Shown here: piece after piece, positions 1 to 10,523 of the stretch
Numbering within the stretch: position 1 is the first letter of the stretch
Layout: every line of letters starts with the position of its first letter
From: Apiospora phragmitis
Taxonomy: Eukaryota > Ascomycota > Sordariomycetes > Amphisphaeriales > Apiosporaceae
NCBI GenBank assembly: GCA_038363925.1
Contig: JAQQWL010000005.1
Span: 372,001 to 436,000, forward strand
Length of the DNA: 64,000 bases
Reading direction: 5' to 3'
Translations under genes and position numbers: made by a program
The notes under the pieces: generated by a model
Databases searched by the model: none
What the model was told of the DNA's origin: nothing
What the model saw: the letters and a program-made list of their open reading frames with translations, nothing else

Positions 1-338
1 AGGCCGCACGACCAGGAACGAGCGGCCGGTTGGCTCAGGTGTAGGGGCGCATTAATTTCCGCCTGCCCCATCACTCCATTGATTTTGGCTGTGCTGTAAT
101 GGATGACAAAGTCCTCGAATTCTTCCTTTTCGGCCGAACGAGGGAGAGAAAGGGGACTAGTGGCAGCACCCCTGGGACGTCTGGCTTGGCTGCAGTCGAC
201 TATTTCTAGAACAGGATGATGGCCGCCGCGTTCCTGACGACCAGCTGAACTCTGTTCCTTCCTTCGTCCCTTACCCCTTTTACGTCACCCTACCGTTCGT
301 TTTGATCTGTCGATCTTCATTTGTGTGACACCAAAGCC

Positions 339-2361
339 ATGCCGGCCTACTCCCTAATCCGCGTGGCGTACGCCGCCGTCGCTGCGGGCTGTCTTCTTGT
401 CGATCACGTCGCCGGTGCGCCCCCTGGACCATCACCACCACCCATCCCTGGCCCAGCCACACCGGGCCCGTCAGGGCCGCCAGCAGGACCGACGCCTCCC
501 CGGGGCGACGGGCATCCAGGAACGCCGGTCCGCCTCGCCAACGGCACCTACCGCGGCGTGCACAACGAGCACTACCAGCAGGACTTCTTCCTGGGCATGC
601 CGTACGCGCAGCCGCCCGTGGGGACGCTGCGGTTCGCGCCGCCGCAGCCCCTGAACACGAAGTTCCCCGATCGCGATGCTTCGGCTTACGGGCCCATGTG
701 CATCGGCTACGGCTCGGATACCGTGAACAACGGTAACGTGGTTAGCGAGGACTGTCTGACCATCAACGTTGTGCGCCCGGCCAGGTGTCAAGGAGGGCGA
801 CAACCTGCCCGTTACCGTCTGGATCCACGGTGGTGTAAGTCTCCCATCCCCAACTGATATTAGCTCGAAATGCCCCGAAAATTTAGACGGCACATCTCGA
901 TGTGGTCTCATCTACCCTCTCCGCCTTTTGCTAATTAACTACAGAGCTACATCATGGGCGGCTCCTCGGACCCCCGCTACAACCTGACCTACATGGTCGA
1001 CCAGTCCGTCAAGGCCGGCACGCCCATCGTGGCCGCCTCCATCAACTACCGCCTGAACAATTGGGGCTTCATGTACAGCGCCGAGCTGGCCGCGGCCGGC
1101 GCCGGCAACCTGGGCCTGCGCGACCAGCGCCAGGCCCTTCGCTGGGTCAGCGAGAACATCGGCGCCTTCGGCGGTAGCAAGGACAAGGTCACGCTGTGGG
1201 GCGAGTCCGCCGGCGCCCGCTCCGTCGGCATGCAGCTCGTCGCCTACGACGGCCGCAGCGACGGCCTGTTCCACGGCGCCATGATGGAGAGCGGCAGCCC
1301 CGTCGCCATCTTCGACACCGCCGACAACTGGCAGCCCTACTTCGACGCCCTGGTCCAACAGACCGGCTGCGCTTCTGCGTCTGACCGCGTCGGCTGCCTC
1401 CGCGACCTGCCCTGGGAGACCCTCAACGCCCTCTTCAACAGCTCCGCCCCCGCGGCCGGCGCCATCAACGGCGTCATGACCCCGCCACTCAGCGCCGTCA
1501 TTGACGGCGACTTCATCACCGGTCAGGGCGCCAACCTGCTGCGCGAAGGAAAGTTCGCCAAGGTGCCGCTGCTGCTCGGCAACAACTTCGACGAGGGCAC
1601 GGCGTACGCCATGAAGGGCATCGACACCGACGCCGCCTTCACCAGCTTCGTCGCCAGCTCGACCCAGAAGGGCGACGCCGTGGTGTCCGACATCGCGCGC
1701 CTGTACCCAGACGATCCGCTCCTGGGCATCCCGGCCTTCATCATGGGCCGCCTCGCCGCGGTCCCGTGGGGCCTGCAGTTCAAGCGCTCGGCGGCCTTCG
1801 CCGGCGACTTCCAGCAGCACAGCGGACGCCGCATGCTGGCGCAGACGTACGCGGCCGCGGGGCAGCCCGTCTACTCATACCTGTGGAACCTGCACGTCAA
1901 CGGCATCCCCATCGAGGTCGGCGCCACGCACTTCCAGGAGGTCGCCTTTGTCTTCAATAACGTCGAGGGGAAGGGGTACAGCGCCAGCCCGTTCGCCAAC
2001 AGGCCCGAGACGTACGTGCAGCTCGCCGACATGATGAGCCGCATGTGGGTCGCTTTCGTGGCCGGCGCGGACCCCAATGCGTGGAACAAGAAGAGTAAGC
2101 AAAACTTCCCATCACCCTTAAACCCAATGGTTAGAAAAAAACGACTTGTGTTCATTTCCTTTCTATCCGATCCGCCCTTAAATGTGAGTGCTAACAGCTG
2201 AGAAAGAGTGCACCCACCACACAGACATTTGGCCACTTTACGCCGGCACCGACCCGGAGGATCTCGTCTTCGACGTCAACGCCACGGACCTGCACTACAC
2301 CACCAAGGACGACTACCGCAAGGAGGGCATCGCCTACATCATCGACAACGTGTACAACTGA
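339..2361 (+). CDS. Secreted type-B carboxylesterase/lipase, three exons, one frameshift
   Basis: This is an alpha/beta-hydrolase of the fungal type-B carboxylesterase family (ester hydrolysis, probably extracellular). The ATG at 339 is preferred over the in-frame ATG at 321 because it directly opens a hydrophobic signal peptide, followed by a Pro/Gly-rich linker. The nucleophile elbow GESAG is at 1200-1214, the acid Glu lies in NNFDEG (codon 1593) and the His in GATHFQE (codon 1929), so the triad is complete. Intron 1 is 835-944 (GTAAGT...ctaat...ACAG) and splits the oxyanion-hole HGG from SYIMGG. Intron 2 starts at 2095 (GTAAGC) and ends at 2224 or, also in frame, at 2197. The odd point is one extra A at 783: the frame changes between INVVRPA and GVKEGDN with no possible intron. 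Everything else is clean, so this is either a recent pseudogene or a base-calling error. The family call is firm; intactness is not. Confidence 0.88.
783..783 (+). other. Single-base frameshift in the carboxylesterase
   Basis: Upstream coding uses the frame of the ATG at 339, while from 784 the conserved GVKEGDNLPVTVWIHGG stretch is in the next frame. Removing the A at 783 joins the two without loss of any residue. The site is not a homopolymer run. Confidence 0.8.
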
Positions 2362-2520
2362 TTTATACGGCGTGCTGAGATGGGAGGTGATATTCCATAA
2401 TTAGAAATAGAGCATAGAATCTCTAGGTATAACGTGGTTGTAGTAATGTACCATGGACTGCAGAATTATGTGCATGAAATGAGGTCCGAATCTGTTCATA
2501 TCCGACCTTTCATCAAAAAG

Positions 2521-2548
2521 GGAGTTTGGAACACATGTACCAAACTCC
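2521..2548. repeat. 9-bp perfect inverted repeat (hairpin)
   Basis: GGAGTTTGG and its exact reverse complement CCAAACTCC are separated by 10 bases. It lies between the converging 3' ends of the esterase and the GMC pseudogene. A role in 3'-end formation is inference only. Confidence 0.5.
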
Positions 2549-2566
2549 ATTGAATGCTACGGCCCA

Positions 2567-3635
2567 TTACCCCTGCCGAATCAGATCCGCCGCCTTCTCC
2601 GCCACCGCGTACACCGTAGCCTGCCGCAGCGCCCCCGGGATCAGCGGCATGACGCATGCGTCCACCACGCGCAAGCCTGGAACCCCGTGCACGCGCAGGT
2701 TTGGATCGCTCATGTAGCAAGGATGACCTCTTTACTGGCAAAGACGTCGCGCCAAGAGTTGTCTTTTCCTGAAACAAACCGGACCCCTGTAGCGCGTAAC
2801 CCCTCGAACAAGATCTCTTGCGCAGTCTGGCCTGTGATTAGCTTCAGGTTTGATCGAGTGCGATTGACTGTATCGTAATATGCCTTCCTCGCCGTGGAAC
2901 GTGTCATATCTCGTGCATCAATAGTTGACGATACCCAGTATGCCCCGGGACCGTACCCAGCATTGGACTCCCCTGGAAGCTGTAGCCCCGGCTCTTGGTC
3001 ATTGACGTCCCAGAATGCTGCCATATCTGGGTACTGGAAGTCTGGAGTGTGCGTGTGGACTGGCCCGTTACCGTAGAAGCCCTCATCCCACAAGATGTTC
3101 CACGCAGCGGCCGTATCCGCCGAAGGGGGCGTGAAGGTGCTGCTCTTCCGGAAGTATGGCAAAAGGCCCTCCCAACCCCAGCCGGGATTTCCGAGGGCCT
3201 CCCACGCGTCATAATCGGCCCTGCTACCACGGAGATAGCCCATCCTGTTTAGCACTGAGCCGCCACCCACAACCGCCGCAACAGCGACGTCCCACTGTGA
3301 GTTGTTGAGATTCGGCACAGTCGCCGATTTTGGTCGCATCATGACACTGGTGTCCAGGCCAGTGGCGTAGTAGGGTACAATGACTTGCGGCTTGTCATCG
3401 AAATCGCCACGCTCAATCACTAAAACCGACGCTACCAGGGACATCAGCTATTCACAAGATAGAAGGCTTCATCAATTGATAGGTGTATGGAATTACTCTG
3501 GGGGTCTTCGGTCAGGCGATTCGCGACGACCAGGCCAGAGGTACCGCCGCCAACGATCACATAGTCATATGTATCAGAGGCAACGCCGTTAGCCCCTTTG
3601 GCGGCAACCGCAAAGGCCAAGGAGATCCAGCACAT
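2567..3635 (-). pseudogene. GMC oxidoreductase pseudogene with internal deletion
   Basis: The N-terminus has a signal-like segment and the FAD-binding VIVGGGTSGLVVANRL. A 65-bp intron (3496-3432, GTAATT...GGTAG) then joins DPQ to TSVLVIERGDF, giving the adenine-binding Glu. The GMC signature region (GGGSVLNRMGYLRGS) and the middle up to KEVILAT follow. At about 2710-2717 the sequence jumps, out of frame, to the normal family C-terminus ([17 protein letters not shown], then [20 protein letters not shown]) and a TAA at 2567-2569. Family members are about 600 residues; about 335 remain, so roughly 250 codons including the substrate domain and catalytic His region are gone. It faces away from the divergent hydrolase upstream. 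The call is firm; the substrate cannot be told. Confidence 0.88.
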
Positions 3636-4460
3636 TTTGAAATGGTGTGAACCTAAAATCGAAGGAAACTACCCAGTTGCCGTGGCAAGACTCTTGGCTA
3701 GAATTGACACAGCATCAACAAGATAAGACATATGGGAATAACATGGGGATCTCGTATCTATATGGCCACCCAGTTTTATCGATCGGGGCATCGCAATGGC
3801 GACTAATGCCAGAACATAGGAAAGACTTGCATGCGGCTAACCTTGATCGCATCTAGATTAGATTGTTAGACAAATGCGACGTGCTACAACATGTATGCCT
3901 ATCTCACAGCACATCCGATATAACGTCGAAGGCAGATCTATCGCATTTCGTCGTAGAACTAACCAATCTTGAATAGATTTGATCCCGCCCCGCATAAACC
4001 TATACAATTTAATTGGTTCCGACCCTATGTAGAGGGTCTCATGATGGCGTAGGTGCATGGAAAAGGCTTTTGGGGCCGGGAACAGTCTTGCATTTACGAT
4101 TCTTGCACCGGTTGAATAGAGCCCTTCCGCAATGCGCTTCCAACTCGAAATAGCGTCCTGAAATACGCCAACCGATAAGTTGGTATTTGACTACCCTGGC
4201 GGTTGTTGTTTTTCAGACCACACACCGCGTTCCTCTCCTTGGGATACCATGCTCCTGATCCCACAGCGAATATACAGTAGATTTCAACGTTTAGAAACAG
4301 TTTATCCCATATCTCATCCCAGCCCCCTGAAAATAAACTTTCCTATGTTCTCCCAGTTACTAGGAAAGATGACCATATCCTCTGATGCGGGCGCCCTATC
4401 TTAATCTTCGATATATGCAAAAGGGTTACCAAGTGGCCCAGGACCCTGTAGGACCGTAGG
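3636..4460. other. Intergenic, no gene recognised
   Basis: Between the GMC pseudogene start and the hydrolase stop no frame has family-like content or a convincing splice structure. It presumably holds the former GMC promoter and the hydrolase 3' UTR. Confidence 0.5.
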
Positions 4461-5714
4461 TCATTGGACAGATTTATAATCGCCAAAATACATGTCACCA
4501 TTTACCGTTTGCGTACCGTTGACCACGTTGGACTGCACCACGTTACCCCAGATGGTGATGCCGCTGGGTTGTTTGCTTGCTTCCGCCAGCATGAGCCCCT
4601 TCAACGGGAGGCTATTCACTCTAGCAAAGCTCCGACGCAGCTTTCCGTCCGGAGTCCTCAAGTCGTCGATCCATATTTTCAGTTCTCCCGTGAGACTCAG
4701 GAAGCCCAGGTCGTCCGGGCTGGAGAAGCGCACCATATCTCGGTGGTTGCTCCGGATTCCAACGGCGGTGTATCCATGCAAAATTGCCGATGACTTCGGC
4801 ACAACCTCACCAATTCCCGGTAGCGGTAACTCCTCGTAGAAGCAGGAAATATTGATTGAGGGATATCCATCACAGGCCCTAGAACGGAGCATCGTGTGAA
4901 AGTCATCCTGGATCCTTGATAGGACTTCCGAGTCCCTTCTCAACACTCCCAAGTTCTGGGCGTTGGTGTTTTTGATGAGCCCGATCAGCTTGGCGAGGCG
5001 TTCCGCCGATGTCGCCAGTCCGGAGCCGGAATGGGGCGTACCAAGAAACAGGATTCCATAGGTGCATTCCAGTATGGCCCGGAGGTGTTGCTCGGAGCTG
5101 TTCTGAGACGCCAGCAGGGCCTATATAAGGATAACGTTTAGCATTATGTGACCAAAGTAATTGTTTTACTGTCATGTATGACAATACGTTTACTCACATC
5201 TTCGCACATTAGCCCGCCCATGCTATGGGCGACGAATATGATAGGACGATCGACCTATATGCCAGTTAGCGGACTGGAACGCGACATGGATATGATATCA
5301 ACAAACACTTTTGCTCTGGGCCCTATAAGCGGAGAGCAGATTGAGGAAGTTCCTTGCATGGTTGCCAATGGTGTTGCTCGATACCACGCCACGCACGCTG
5401 ACGGGATTCGAATCGTAACCGTAGGTGAGAATGCGGCAATCTGGGGTTTCCAACGGCAAAAGTGTCTCGAGCCATGAGGATTCGGAACTCGGGGCCTTCC
5501 AAGTTCTGTCGCGGTCGCCTTTGAGGCCGTGGACGAAAATCACACTTCCAGGGGTGGTCAGCCAGTCCGCGACCCCATCCACCCTTGAATTTGGCCCCCA
5601 AAACCACAATCCAAACACATCAGGCTCGAAGGTTTTGTACTTACTCTGCAGCGGCTTCTGCTGGTTCGGTCGGCTCATAAAGCAATTTGATGCCGTACTT
5701 CTGCTTTGTGTCAT
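4461..5714 (-). CDS. SesB-like alpha/beta-hydrolase with C-terminal short motif
   Basis: A three-exon gene of about 374 residues: exon 1 is 5714-5307, exon 2 is 5254-5198 and exon 3 is 5120-4461. Introns are 5306-5255 (GTTTGT...ctaac...TAG) and 5197-5121 (GTGAGT...ATAG), both phase 0. Hydrolase hallmarks are IFVHGLKGDRDRTW (oxyanion strand), FVAHSMGGL (nucleophile Ser codon 5222-5224), LFLGTPHSG, and a late His in SNHRDMVRF (codon 4743-4745). This matches the SesB/DUF676-like serine-esterase group that, in fungi, is linked to NLR-controlled cell death through amyloid motifs (established for the group; inferred here). After a short linker, the last 30 residues form GNVVQSNVV...NGDMYFGDY, which is repeated twice in the divergent neighbour. 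The triad is present and the frame is intact. Confidence 0.85.
4476..4547 (-). other. Motif copy 1 (hydrolase C-terminus), candidate amyloid-signalling motif
   Basis: Pattern G-N-V-x-Q-S-N-V-V-N-x-T-x(3)-N-G-D-M-x-F-G-D-Y. It is polar, Asn/Gly/Val-rich with alternating hydrophobic residues, sits at the protein end after a linker, and shares its pattern with copies at 6626 and 6966. It has one extra residue (N after QS) relative to them. The amyloid role is inference. Confidence 0.6.
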
Positions 5715-6371
5715 CTGCTGCGATTGTCCTCCAGGACGATGTCCATGATCTTCGAGTCAGGAATGTCATTGTGAAATCCGCGGGAGCAGCAGCTCTCAAA
5801 ATTTCGGTCGGGCAGTCAGTCAGTCAAGACTCTGTGCGTGAGAGGAGCAGGCCTTTACGTAGGGGGAAAAGCAGGCTGTGAAGAAATGGTAGGGGTGGGT
5901 GGAGACATGCAACGGGATGCCTACTGTGCACCCAATAAGGGGCGGAATAAGACTTTGAGGCGGTTCATTCGTGCTGCTGGATGCAGCCAAGGTACACAGT
6001 CTTATCTGGGGTCAGCTTTTATCAGAACGGGCGTGATGCTAGGTCGATCCCACTCGGGCACTGTACATGCAATGTATTGATCCCCAATATTTTCGTAGGT
6101 GAGCTGGGGAACATTGACTTGAGGACTACTTGCATGCTCATCTGAGAGGCATCCCGTCGCCCATGAGACGGCATTGCACATCGGCCAAGACTCATTTATG
6201 CCTGGATACAAGGCAACCAAGCACCTGCCTGGCCCCATGAAATGTATTTATCCAAGGCATTTTCCTTAATAACAAAAACCGCCTTGTCTTCTGTCCCATC
6301 CAACCCCAGTCTTTGACTGACACCCACCTCTCTGCGATCCACACAAGACCCGGTCCGGGCGGCTTTCTACA
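5715..6371. other. Shared intergenic region between divergent hydrolase and motif locus
   Basis: About 650 bases separate the hydrolase ATG from the first plausible ATG on the plus strand. No coding content was recognised. It is probably a bidirectional promoter; no specific operator could be read. Confidence 0.4.
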
Positions 6372-7058
6372 ATGTCGACTTCCAGAAAATCTGGTTCTTC
6401 CACCATCACCACCTTGTCAGATCTGAAAGGAACCCCGAAGGATGGTGTGAGACTGGGGGGCATCACACTGCCAAGTTGCCTGACACGCAGGTGGACATTC
6501 CCCGATTGCACTCAATGCAAGTATACCTGACATGATCTAACTGACCACAAATCCTACAGGACGATAAAGCCAAGGCCCATAGCGACAACAGCAAGGCGGA
6601 CCAAGAGAAAGGAGTGGAAATACATGGCAATGTGACCCAATCAGTTGTGAATAAAACAACCGATATCAAAGGGAATGTCTCCTTCGGTTCGTTCCACCCC
6701 CTTCCCCTCTTCCAAATACGGGGAATTCCCCGTTCGGTTGGGTACAGTCGCTTACTAGGTCGCTACTTGCATTATTATAGCGGGGGTAAAGGTTACTGAG
6801 AAGGTATGTAAACACATCGCATCACCACGAATAACCCAACGCTCCCCCCCGCCGCATGAAGCAGAACATGCCTACTCATTCCATGTGTACAAGCCGACGA
6901 CCCATGGGGAAGTGAGGAAGGCTGTAAAGACGGAAAATTTCTCGAATGTGCCAGTTTGCGTTGGGGGAAACGTTGACGAGTCCGTGGTCGCCAAAACCTT
7001 CACGATGACCGGCAATCTGACATTTGGTCGGTTTGAAAAGGAGAGCTGTACCAAGTGA
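6372..7058 (+). CDS. Small two-motif gene divergent from the hydrolase (exon structure uncertain)
   Basis: A small plus-strand locus with two open segments that each carry the hydrolase tail motif. Segment one is open from 6560 (just after a ctaac...CTACAG acceptor) through GNVTQSVVNKTTDIKGNVSFG. Segment two (6864-7058, stop TGA 7056) reads HVYKPTTHGEVRKAVKTEN and then GNVDESVVAKT...GNLTFGRFE. An ATG at 6372 followed by a Ser/Thr/Lys-rich run could be the start. A strong GTATGT donor at 6804 paired with an acceptor before 6894 is possible, but I could not find one splice solution that keeps every phase. It may be a spliced small protein with two motif repeats, or a broken remnant of something longer. 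No NLR, kinase or HeLo-like domain is visible. The motif content is clear; the gene model is weak. Confidence 0.45.
6626..6694 (+). other. Motif copy 2
   Basis: G-N-V-T-Q-S-V-V-N-K-T-T-D-I-K-G-N-V-S-F-G-S-F. It aligns to the hydrolase tail with a single-residue gap and shares G, N, V, Q, S, VV, N, T, G and FG. Confidence 0.6.
6966..7034 (+). other. Motif copy 3
   Basis: G-N-V-D-E-S-V-V-A-K-T-F-T-M-T-G-N-L-T-F-G-R-F. Same length as copy 2, with no gaps between them. The locus ends 8 codons later. Confidence 0.6.
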
Positions 7059-7299
7059 TATATCTATCCAGAAGTTTTGGGTGCTGTAGGGAAGACATAT
7101 TCCCAATACTTCTTACAATGTCTTTAGGTAATATCATATTGAAGGAGGCAGTCCCTTGTCGAAACATTTCGGCTATGAAGCACGACTTCATGGTGTTGAT
7201 GATTACTAGATGACATCCGCCAGTTTTCGTCTTATTTGGATAGAGATCTTTAAACCAACTACCAATCAGATCAAATTACATATTATCTTGAAAACCTCT

Positions 7300-10125
7300 T
7301 CATCCTCTTAGCTGTGGCACATGGTGGTTCTGCGACGCTCCCGAAACAGGTCTACTTTCCTCCCTTTCGGTAAACTCCCGGGAAGAGCGCGCCTCATTCC
7401 TGTTCGGCTCTGACTGGGCGACGGGGCTTTTGTAAGCCCTCTCAGTGTGGTAATGATAACCATCGAAGGAACTAGGTACCGACCTAGACGGTAGGGGCGA
7501 CCCGTTGATGCTCGTCAAGCGCGCCGGGGAACCCCCGATGCTGGCCACGCGTGGCGGAGTAGGCGCTGGAAATGCGTCTGGATTCGGTGCAGAAGGCGGA
7601 GTATCGGCGCTCAGTGTCATCGAAAAGTCCCGAACACGCGTCCGTGGCATACTATTGCTGTCCTCTGGCGCCCTTGAGTTCTTCGCCAAGCTTGGGTTCG
7701 TAGGCGTCCCGTCGTGCACATGGATGCGATCGAGATGGGGCGGTCTGCAGGGAGGCGACCAAGACCTTCCGATACTTGATGACATCTGCGCCTTCGCGGC
7801 GCGCTGTTGGAAGCTGGAAGAATCCCCACCGGCTTCAGAACCAAATGCACTTTCGACATGAGCCTGGAGGGAGCTATTGATCAGCGATCGAGGCGGTGAT
7901 CGCAAGTTGCTCTCCGTTAGCCCTGCTTCAATATGAGTCTCCGGTATGTGAATATTCGAGCTGAGGCCTGACGGCGATGGCATTGGTACCATTTCCTGCA
8001 ATATACTGAACGGGTTTGTGTGGTATATCGGGGTCGGCAGGTGGAGGTGCTGCTGAGACCCGACATGACTGTAATGCTGCGCGGCGAACGGGTTCCTGCT
8101 ATGGTTGTAGAGATGGTGGCGTACGCTTTCTGGACGCCCTACCATCGTATGTTGCGAGTCTAGTCGCGAAGAACCGAAAGTGGCATGGAGACTATCATTC
8201 CAAGTGGACCTGGACAAACCACGGTCCATCTGCGGTGTGATCAGTTCTGAGTGATGGCCAAGGCTGCCAGGGTATAGCAGAGATTGAGTCTCTTGGTTGG
8301 TGTTGCCGTACATATGCGGGCTACCCATCTGTGAGTGGGTGAAGCCCTGGTGCTGACCGCTGCTGACTGCTGTGCGCTGATCCTGATCCAGATAATCGTT
8401 CACGTCTATCACCGGCTTTATCGTGTCCCTGATGACTCGATCCGTGTCCTGCTGGATCTCTAGCTTGAGCTTTTCCAGATCCAACTTCCGTTTCTCAGCG
8501 CCAATGATCTGCGTAGCTTCCATCCGGACCCGGGCCTCAATGTTGTCCTTGTACTGCTGGAGCTCCTCGGCTCTCCGGCGTTTCATCTCAAACTCGTGCT
8601 CCAGCCGCTTCTCGATGTGCTGTTTCCGGAGCTCTTCCCTCATCGTCATCTCCTCCTGCTCCCTCCTCTCCGCCATTATCTGCTCCCGTATTTCTCTTTC
8701 CGAGGTACAGCCGCTTCTCGGCCTCCCGCTTCCTGCGTTCCTGTTCTTCCGCCATCTCGGCCTCGATTCGTCTTCTCAGATCAGCTTCCAATCCCAGGAG
8801 CCTCTGTTCTTCCGATTTTCTAATCCTTTCTTCTTCCCTCAGTCTCTCTTCTAGCTGCTCCCTAGCCTCGATGACCGCCCTATTGAGTTTCTCCTGGTAC
8901 TCTCGCCGGGCCAGTTCCTGCTTTTCATCCTCCAGCCTCTTCTGAGCAGCGGCCTCCAGCTCGGCTTTGGCCTGCTCCTCCTTCTTCTGTGCGCGTGCCT
9001 CTGTCTTCTTGGCTTTGTACAGTATCTCGCTCTCTCTGTCTTTGGACCTGAATGTATGAATGAGATCCTCTTTATCCGCTACCTTCCTCTTGTTTTCTTC
9101 CAGCTCCTTCATGACTTTCTTCAGCTCAGTATTGATCTCATCCTTCCCGGGATGAGTGCTGTTTCTCACAGGTGGCACCGGTGGTACTGGTAGACGATCT
9201 GCCGGTGGCGGCTGTGGAGGATTAAAGGAAGGGAAAGGCTGCGGCGGATGATATCCGTAGTTGGGAGGGTAGTGCGGCGGTGGATAATGACTTGCTTGAG
9301 GGTAGTTGACCGGTTGCGCGTAGTTAAAGCCCTGATCTGGATATGTAGGTGGCCCATAAGGTGGCACTCCCCCGAAGTAGGGAGGTGCAGTGTACTCGTC
9401 CTTGACCGCGAATGGGTTAAAATCTCTATAATTATAATAAGGTGCCATCTCGCCTAGCGGCCTAGGCCTAGGTGGTGTATCGCGGTACACTGGGTCAGGG
9501 TAGTTGAATCTGCCGCCCGCGTACGACTCATCCGGTTCACGTCTCCCCACGTAAGGCGGTTGTGGTAGGTGCGCTGCGCGGTTCTCCGTAGTACCAACTC
9601 TCCAATTGTCCTCCTCTTCTTCCTCCTCCAGTTCCTGTAGACTGCCTGCAGGTCCTCGGCTTGGACGTGATCTTCGCTCTGGCCTTTTCGGCCGGGGGTT
9701 ATCGTAGGTATCAGACATTTCGAAACGCTCATCCCAAGAATCCGAGGCATCCCTGCCTCTATAAGAGATCTTGGCGTTACCTGGCAAGGAATATCGCACA
9801 GAGTAGCCTGACGGCTCCTTTATAACCAGGTCTCTCATTCGCTCATTGAGTTTTGCGTGTTTACCATTTCTGGCGGGGTCGACACGGTTGGGTGTCCTGG
9901 AATCTTCCCCCCTGATGGTCCAGCAGGGTCTGGTTCATCTCGATCTGGGGCATCCTGAACAGTTCCGCTGCCACTATGATGGGATGGTCGTGGTGGCGGT
10001 GGTGATGGCGATGGCACCGGTGGTGGTGTGTCAATTGAACCAGTCTTGGGTCGAAATTTATCAATTTCATCCATTCCATCTAATGGAATGGAATCGATTG
10101 AGTCGCTGTTGAAGCTGCCCGTCAT
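7300..10125 (-). CDS. Long proline-rich and coiled-coil protein of unknown function, two frameshifts
   Basis: About 940 residues. The ATG at 10125 (MTGSFNSDS) is chosen because the earlier in-frame start at 10143 is a TTG. The order is: an acidic/Pro-rich N-terminus; a conserved-looking block (KHAKLNERMRDL, SGYSVRYSLPGNAKISYRG); a Pro/Tyr/Gln-rich low-complexity stretch; a highly charged Glu/Arg/Lys coiled coil of roughly 250 residues; then a Ser/Pro-rich tail (stop at 7300). Two frame changes interrupt it. Near 9907-9912 a run of six C (G on the coding strand) breaks the frame between GPSG and EDSRTPNRV. Near 8697 one surplus base sits in a short T run inside the coiled coil between EKRL and REIREQ. 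Both are in homopolymers and all else is open, so sequencing error is at least as likely as decay. I do not recognise the family; a scaffold or cytoskeletal role would be a guess. Confidence 0.72.
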
Positions 10126-10521
10126 ATCGTTTCCTCGAGACAAGAACTTGTTTCACGGTCTTATCGGCCTTCTCACTGGATGGAAGGATCAATCGAAAGA
10201 TTGAACATGAAAACAGTGGAACTAATCGACCTTGAACGATTGACATCCCAGATTATCTCAGACTAGTGCGCCACGGTCCGAGGCCAAAAAATATCCCATA
10301 ATACTGAGAGGAGTGCGCGTATCAGCACGTCCAGCCGACTTGGTCCGTATTACCTGCATGCGTAGCCATGCCCCTCATTAGCCTCTTGGCAGTGACCAGT
10401 GACTACACTGTATGTGTAAAGATATAACGAGAAGGCTGTGCGGGGTTTGAGACATGGCAGAGTTGCATACTGGCAGGGTAAGCTGACAACAGGTGGTTGC
10501 AGTCTACGGGGCATAACCATG
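10126..10521. other. Upstream region of the coiled-coil gene
   Basis: Normal base composition and no gene recognised; probable promoter. It ends at the TA target of the first transposon. Confidence 0.45.
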
Positions 10522-10523
10522 TA

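Noticed and set aside
939..1820. Long minus-strand open frame opposite the esterase
   Set aside because: Shadow of GC-rich codon usage; the plus strand carries the catalytic motifs and splice signals.
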